Shown: positions 60,721 to 64,000 of the stretch, piece after piece
How the letters are laid out: every line of letters begins with the position of its first letter
How positions within the stretch are numbered: position 1 is the stretch's first letter
Source of the DNA: an uncultured Bacteroidales bacterium
GTDB lineage: Bacteria > Bacteroidota > Bacteroidia > Bacteroidales > UBA932
DNA length: 64,000 bases
Direction: 5' to 3'
Assembly: GCA_947302175.1 (NCBI GenBank)
Contig: CAMYVB010000003.1
Span: 1 to 64,000, forward strand
Notes under the pieces: generated by a model
Database searches by the model: none
What the model saw: the letters and a program-made list of their open reading frames with translations, nothing else
Told to the model about the DNA's origin: nothing
Position numbers and translations under genes: made by a program

Positions 60721-61683
60721 CTAAGGGATAAAGAAATCATCTAAAGTAAAAACGCCATTTTCGATGACGACCTGTTCGGGTTGCCAGGTGCGGACATGAA
60801 TCTGTGGTCTATCAGGATCATTGAAATCCCATAATAGGAACAACCACCCTTCATCACTATAATTCGATGTACGCCAGGACTGATGTAAAGTTACCCCATA
60901 AATATTGGCTTTGGCGCCATGTCGCACAACTGTAATGCTATCAAATTTAATATTAATGTAGCGGTTATTCTTAAAGATCCTGCTCATTTTGTCAATATAC
61001 TCTTCCTTACTTTGGACAGTATACTTAACATTAGTAGATAGTTGATTGCGATAATCTCCTGATGACCGAGACATAACAACGCTACCAGTAATAATTAGCG
61101 CGTCATCACTATAGATTTGACGAAGAGAATTAATGTTTCGTTCATTATAGTAATTTCGGAAGTCTTCCACCCACTTAAGGATTTCCCTTCTTCGAGTAAT
61201 ATCCTCTACATCACGACCTTCTCCCATTATTTTTGCCACATCCTCTTGCATTTCCAACGCGGGTCGGACTCCAGTAATAGTTCCATTCTTATTTAAGCTG
61301 ATAGTTAATTCGCGGTACAACGACTGATCGTACGAAGAATCTTTAGGTTTCATAATGATTTTGATTCCCCTCACTTGAAACCCCTGATGGTCATTCAGAC
61401 ATTTTGAAACGTTTTGCTCATCTTCACAGATAAACGGCAATATATCCCATAATGCCTCCAAACGATTTTTTGCAGCTTCTTCCATTGAAATCTGGTTCAG
61501 ATGAAGAGAACGGTCTTCTGTTCCGGCAGAATGAATCTCCGTCAATAATAGTGAAATACTGTTTTCCATTCTGCTTTTAAGGACTCTATCAGAAATACTC
61601 CCTGCTGAGAAGGAAAACGTAACCTGAGCATGTGTTTGTAATACCATCAAACATAGCAGGAAAGAATAAACAAGCTTTCTCAT
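60721..61683 (-). CDS. Exported protein with C-terminal NTF2-like domain
   Basis: A 320-aa protein with signal peptide 'MRKLVYSFLLCLMVLQTHAQ'. A helical N-terminal half contains 'MEEAAKNRLEALWDILPFICEDEQNV'. The C-terminal half ('WVEDFRNYYNERNINSLRQIYSDDALIITG...WLFLLWDFNDPDRPQIHVRTWQPE') has the layout of a SnoaL/NTF2 fold. No active site recognised. It lies 10 bp downstream of the next gene to the right and is co-transcribed with it. Confidence 0.7.
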   Translation of the reverse strand: MRKLVYSFLLCLMVLQTHAQVTFSFSAGSISDRVLKSRMENSISLLLTEIHSAGTEDRSLHLNQISMEEAAKNRLEALWDILPFICEDEQNVSKCLNDHQGFQVRGIKIIMKPKDSSYDQSLYRELTISLNKNGTITGVRPALEMQEDVAKIMGEGRDVEDITRRREILKWVEDFRNYYNERNINSLRQIYSDDALIITGSVVMSRSSGDYRNQLSTNVKYTVQSKEEYIDKMSRIFKNNRYINIKFDSITVVRHGAKANIYGVTLHQSWRTSNYSDEGWLFLLWDFNDPDRPQIHVRTWQPEQVVIENGVFTLDDFFIP

Positions 61684-61692
61684 ATTTACTTC

Positions 61693-62385
61693 TTACATTG
61701 TAAACCAAATGACACCATGCCCTGTATAGCTTGAAAAAGACTCTGGAGCATTGGTGCGGACATTACATCTTTGACCATTATTATGGGGAGAAAGAACGAC
61801 CACTGCCCGGAAATGATTATCATATAGAATCAAGTAAGCACTTTCGGGGATTTCGCTAACACTACGAGCTTTCCCCAATCCTATTACATTCCCCGATTTC
61901 TTTTGATTGTCCAGATATCCCCAAACATTATCAATCATCTCCCTGTCAAGCACATTCTGTAATATCTCGTTTTTTATGTTGCTATCCTTGAAAAAGGCAG
62001 GATCAACATCGTGTGTTTCTGGAACAGTAACAGTAACATTGCCTGTTGTATCTGAAATAGCCAACACGTCAGAACATGGCAAATACAAAAAAACGTTAAT
62101 CTGTTCCCCTCTACAATAAGTCAATGTTGGGATAGAATCGTTCAAACTGGCACGATTCAACAATACCATGCCTCTTTCCGTACGGATGATATTCGCAGAA
62201 AACAGTAAATCATCAATGGCATTTTCATAGGCTATTGAAGCTTCTTTATTACTAGACTCGCCAAACACATACCTGCCATCCAGCTTAATCTCTTGTATCT
62301 TTTGTTTAACGGATACGCTTTGATCCTGTGGAATGCTCGATATCGTATGTGTGCAAACCAATAATGTAAAAACAAGAATATGCAT
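61693..62385 (-). CDS. Exported protein of unknown function
   Basis: A 230-aa protein with a short hydrophobic start (MHILVFTLLVCTHTISS). 'SNKEASIAYENAIDDLLFSANIIR' resembles the helical part of LPP20-type or CsgG-associated exported proteins, and 'GNVIGLGKARSVSEIPESAYLILYDNHFRAVVVLSP' follows. Assignment is not possible. It is tightly packed with its neighbours (14 bp from the upstream gene). Confidence 0.65.
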   Translation of the reverse strand: MHILVFTLLVCTHTISSIPQDQSVSVKQKIQEIKLDGRYVFGESSNKEASIAYENAIDDLLFSANIIRTERGMVLLNRASLNDSIPTLTYCRGEQINVFLYLPCSDVLAISDTTGNVTVTVPETHDVDPAFFKDSNIKNEILQNVLDREMIDNVWGYLDNQKKSGNVIGLGKARSVSEIPESAYLILYDNHFRAVVVLSPHNNGQRCNVRTNAPESFSSYTGHGVIWFTM

Positions 62386-62399
62386 GTATTTAAATAATC

Positions 62400-63437
62400 T
62401 TATCGTTGTCTTAGAAGATTTGTCGTCGGAATAAATAAACTTGCTTTTCCAACCATACTGAATGATTCGGCACCTAAATCAAAAGTGTCACATTGTATTC
62501 TCACAATGTGCTCATATCCTTGTTTCACATTGTGACAGAATATGGTACCAGATAAAACACCATCCTTATATTCACGGATTCCCCAGAATACCTGACAACC
62601 ATTAGCAATACAAAACTGTAAAAACTGCTCTAAAGGGACTTGGATAATTGTCTTTTCACCATATTCATGCCGCATAATAGACAGATTAATAGTTGCCTTA
62701 TAACCTACTCCGACAACTATCATGTTCGAGATTGTGGCAATGGGTTGAATTGGGTTAACGATAAAATCCAGTTCGTTATTATTGCTCGAAATGTATGCAT
62801 TTCTATTGATTGAATTAAGAATGTACCTCTCTCCAGGCAAGACAAACAGATTATCACCTATTTCATTAAGATCTTCATAACTAAAGCGGGGGGGCATTCT
62901 GCCCCCTTTCACATCATACAATAACAATTCATTAATAAAGGAATTCTCAATTTCAGTTCTAGTTCCACTATTGTAAAGCTGATAATCTACAGGGCACATT
63001 ATCGAAAGATTATTGCCTTTATTGGAAATAGAAATCACGAGGAACGAATCATCCTGAAATGAAGTCTTAACCTCTATATCATCATCTGTAACGCTCTCCA
63101 AATACTCCCATTCTCCCTCAAGCACTGAAATATTCTCAAATCGTGGATCGTCGATTCTCAATAAATGAGAAGCATATGCCTCTTCAATCATATCGGCAAC
63201 GGGAGAATCAATAATGTCCCGGACACCCTTAGGGAGTACCACCCTCCTAATAGATTTGATTTCCTGCTGTTCGATGCGGATCACATACTTTTTGCTGGAG
63301 ATTTCAATCATGTGCTCACCATCAGACAAATTTGTCTGAATACTGATTTCGTAACGCAAAACAGGAGGTAAACCCTGCGCAAATGCCCACCCAGAACAGC
63401 AAATTAACAACAACAATATGAAAACGGATCTGGACAT
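62400..63437 (-). CDS. Exported protein of unknown function
   Basis: A 345-aa protein with signal peptide 'MSRSVFILLLLICCSGWAFA'. The mature part is beta-rich with 'TNLSDGEHMIEISSKKYVIRIEQQEIKS' and later 'LFVLPGERYILNS...FIVNPIQPIATISNMIVVGVGYKATINLSI'. No domain recognised. It starts 7 bp after the MORN-like gene and belongs to the same transcript. Confidence 0.7.
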   Translation of the reverse strand: MSRSVFILLLLICCSGWAFAQGLPPVLRYEISIQTNLSDGEHMIEISSKKYVIRIEQQEIKSIRRVVLPKGVRDIIDSPVADMIEEAYASHLLRIDDPRFENISVLEGEWEYLESVTDDDIEVKTSFQDDSFLVISISNKGNNLSIMCPVDYQLYNSGTRTEIENSFINELLLYDVKGGRMPPRFSYEDLNEIGDNLFVLPGERYILNSINRNAYISSNNNELDFIVNPIQPIATISNMIVVGVGYKATINLSIMRHEYGEKTIIQVPLEQFLQFCIANGCQVFWGIREYKDGVLSGTIFCHNVKQGYEHIVRIQCDTFDLGAESFSMVGKASLFIPTTNLLRQR

Positions 63438-63444
63438 TTATTAT

Positions 63445-64000
63445 TTATGGCATAATGGTTTTAATTAAGTTATCGGAACCATCAAAAAGCTTCCCAATGA
63501 CGAGTTCCCCGTTATCATAAGTTCCCTCAAGCCTATAGCCAGCCTCAGCCTGAGTCCCATAGAATGAGTGCCGCCTATGAATTGTCAAGACACCTTTGCC
63601 ATCAGGCTTCCCATTTATTATTCCACCATACCATTTACCATAAGCTAATTGCAAAACTCCATTTCCTTGTATAGTCGACGCTGGATCTTGATGATTATTG
63701 GCAGCTCCATCATTGACATTAAGGGTGCTGGATTGTATACTACTTGAACCATTGTCATCGTCAACAGTATCTTCTTCTATTATCTGCGATTGTTCCTGTT
63801 GAAGAGAATCTAGTATAACAGTTGTATTAGTTGGCGAATCTGTAACAATAGTAGGGGTATGCCAATAGTGACGGATGACAATAAAGACTACAGCCACAGA
63901 AATAATTGATACTAATGTTATTAGCGCAAGTTTTGAAAAACTCAATACTCGGCGAATACCCTTCTTCTCCCAAGGAGGACTTGTTGCGTACCCTTTGATA
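63445..64000 (-). CDS. Membrane protein with MORN-like tail, N-terminus beyond window
   Basis: The frame is open to the right edge; the visible end reads 'IKGYATSPPWEKKGIRRVLS' before one transmembrane segment ('LALITLVSIISVAVVFIVI'). A Ser/Asp/Gln-rich linker and a MORN-like segment follow ('GNGVLQLAYGKWYGGIINGKPDGKGVLTI'). The TTG at 63945 is probably internal rather than the start. The cytoplasmic N-terminal domain lies outside the window and may hold the key function, for example a kinase or sensor domain. Confidence 0.65.
   Translation of the reverse strand, partial: IKGYATSPPWEKKGIRRVLSFSKLALITLVSIISVAVVFIVIRHYWHTPTIVTDSPTNTTVILDSLQQEQSQIIEEDTVDDDNGSSSIQSSTLNVNDGAANNHQDPASTIQGNGVLQLAYGKWYGGIINGKPDGKGVLTIHRRHSFYGTQAEAGYRLEGTYDNGELVIGKLFDGSDNLIKTIMP

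Overview
The window looks like a chromosomal segment of a Bacteroidota species, probably a gut-type Bacteroidales. The evidence is a SusC/SusD pair, -7 boxes of the form TAnnTTTG (often TATCTTTG) upstream of many operons, the Bacteroidales-style glycogen operon, an outer-membrane beta-barrel ending in Phe and many type II lipoproteins. I cannot name the species.

Layout. Positions 1-1255 hold the right part of an IS3-family (IS150-like) insertion sequence. Positions 1295-13050 are core genes: a lipoprotein, a GH29 fucosidase and an S41 protease; rdgB-recO; a beta-barrel protein; a large EF-hand-like membrane protein; a MATE transporter with rsgA; and a polyprenyl synthase. Positions 13140-21505 form an accessory patch. 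It has a tandem-HTH regulator, a SusC protein fused to a C-terminal OmpA domain, its SusD partner, a Y1 (RAYT-like) transposase, and two copies of a 147-bp inverted-end element that the transposase may mobilise. Positions 21573-24715 carry engB-prs-orf-der on the minus strand. Positions 24794-35993 are one long plus-strand operon: xseA-xseB, then a complete glycogen synthesis and breakdown set (branching enzyme, debranching enzyme, GT4/5 synthase, GH57, phosphorylase), then ribF. Positions 36074-43775 are greA-HIT-TlpA-like, tsaB/cvpA and ileS-dksA-like-lspA. A tRNA-Pro, read with anticodon AGG, lies at 43826-43898.

Downstream of that tRNA the sequence becomes AT-richer and island-like. First come a broken excisionase-like remnant and repeats, then an AbiE toxin-antitoxin pair. 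From 46689 to the right edge almost every gene is on the minus strand. They include a VWA protein, two sigma-70/ECF-like factors, an anti-sigma-like membrane protein, an exported caspase (C14) protein and an exported TPR-CHAT protease-like protein. These are followed by a series of exported proteins with WG repeats, a Bacteroides-type beta domain, Sel1 repeats, FISUMP and Big_2 domains, and a MORN-like protein cut by the window edge.

The most unusual part is 47-64 kb. Two operons there, one encoding a sigma factor and one leading to the CHAT protein, share a 32-bp promoter-like block (27/32 identical by hand alignment) unlike the housekeeping promoter. This suggests one ECF regulon controlling a paired caspase/CHAT system facing the periplasm. 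Other leads are the SusC-OmpA fusion, the RAYT plus 147-bp elements, a WG-repeat gene interrupted by one in-frame stop where the repeat predicts Tyr, and the tRNA-Pro(AGG). All calls come from reading the sequence; no database search was run.
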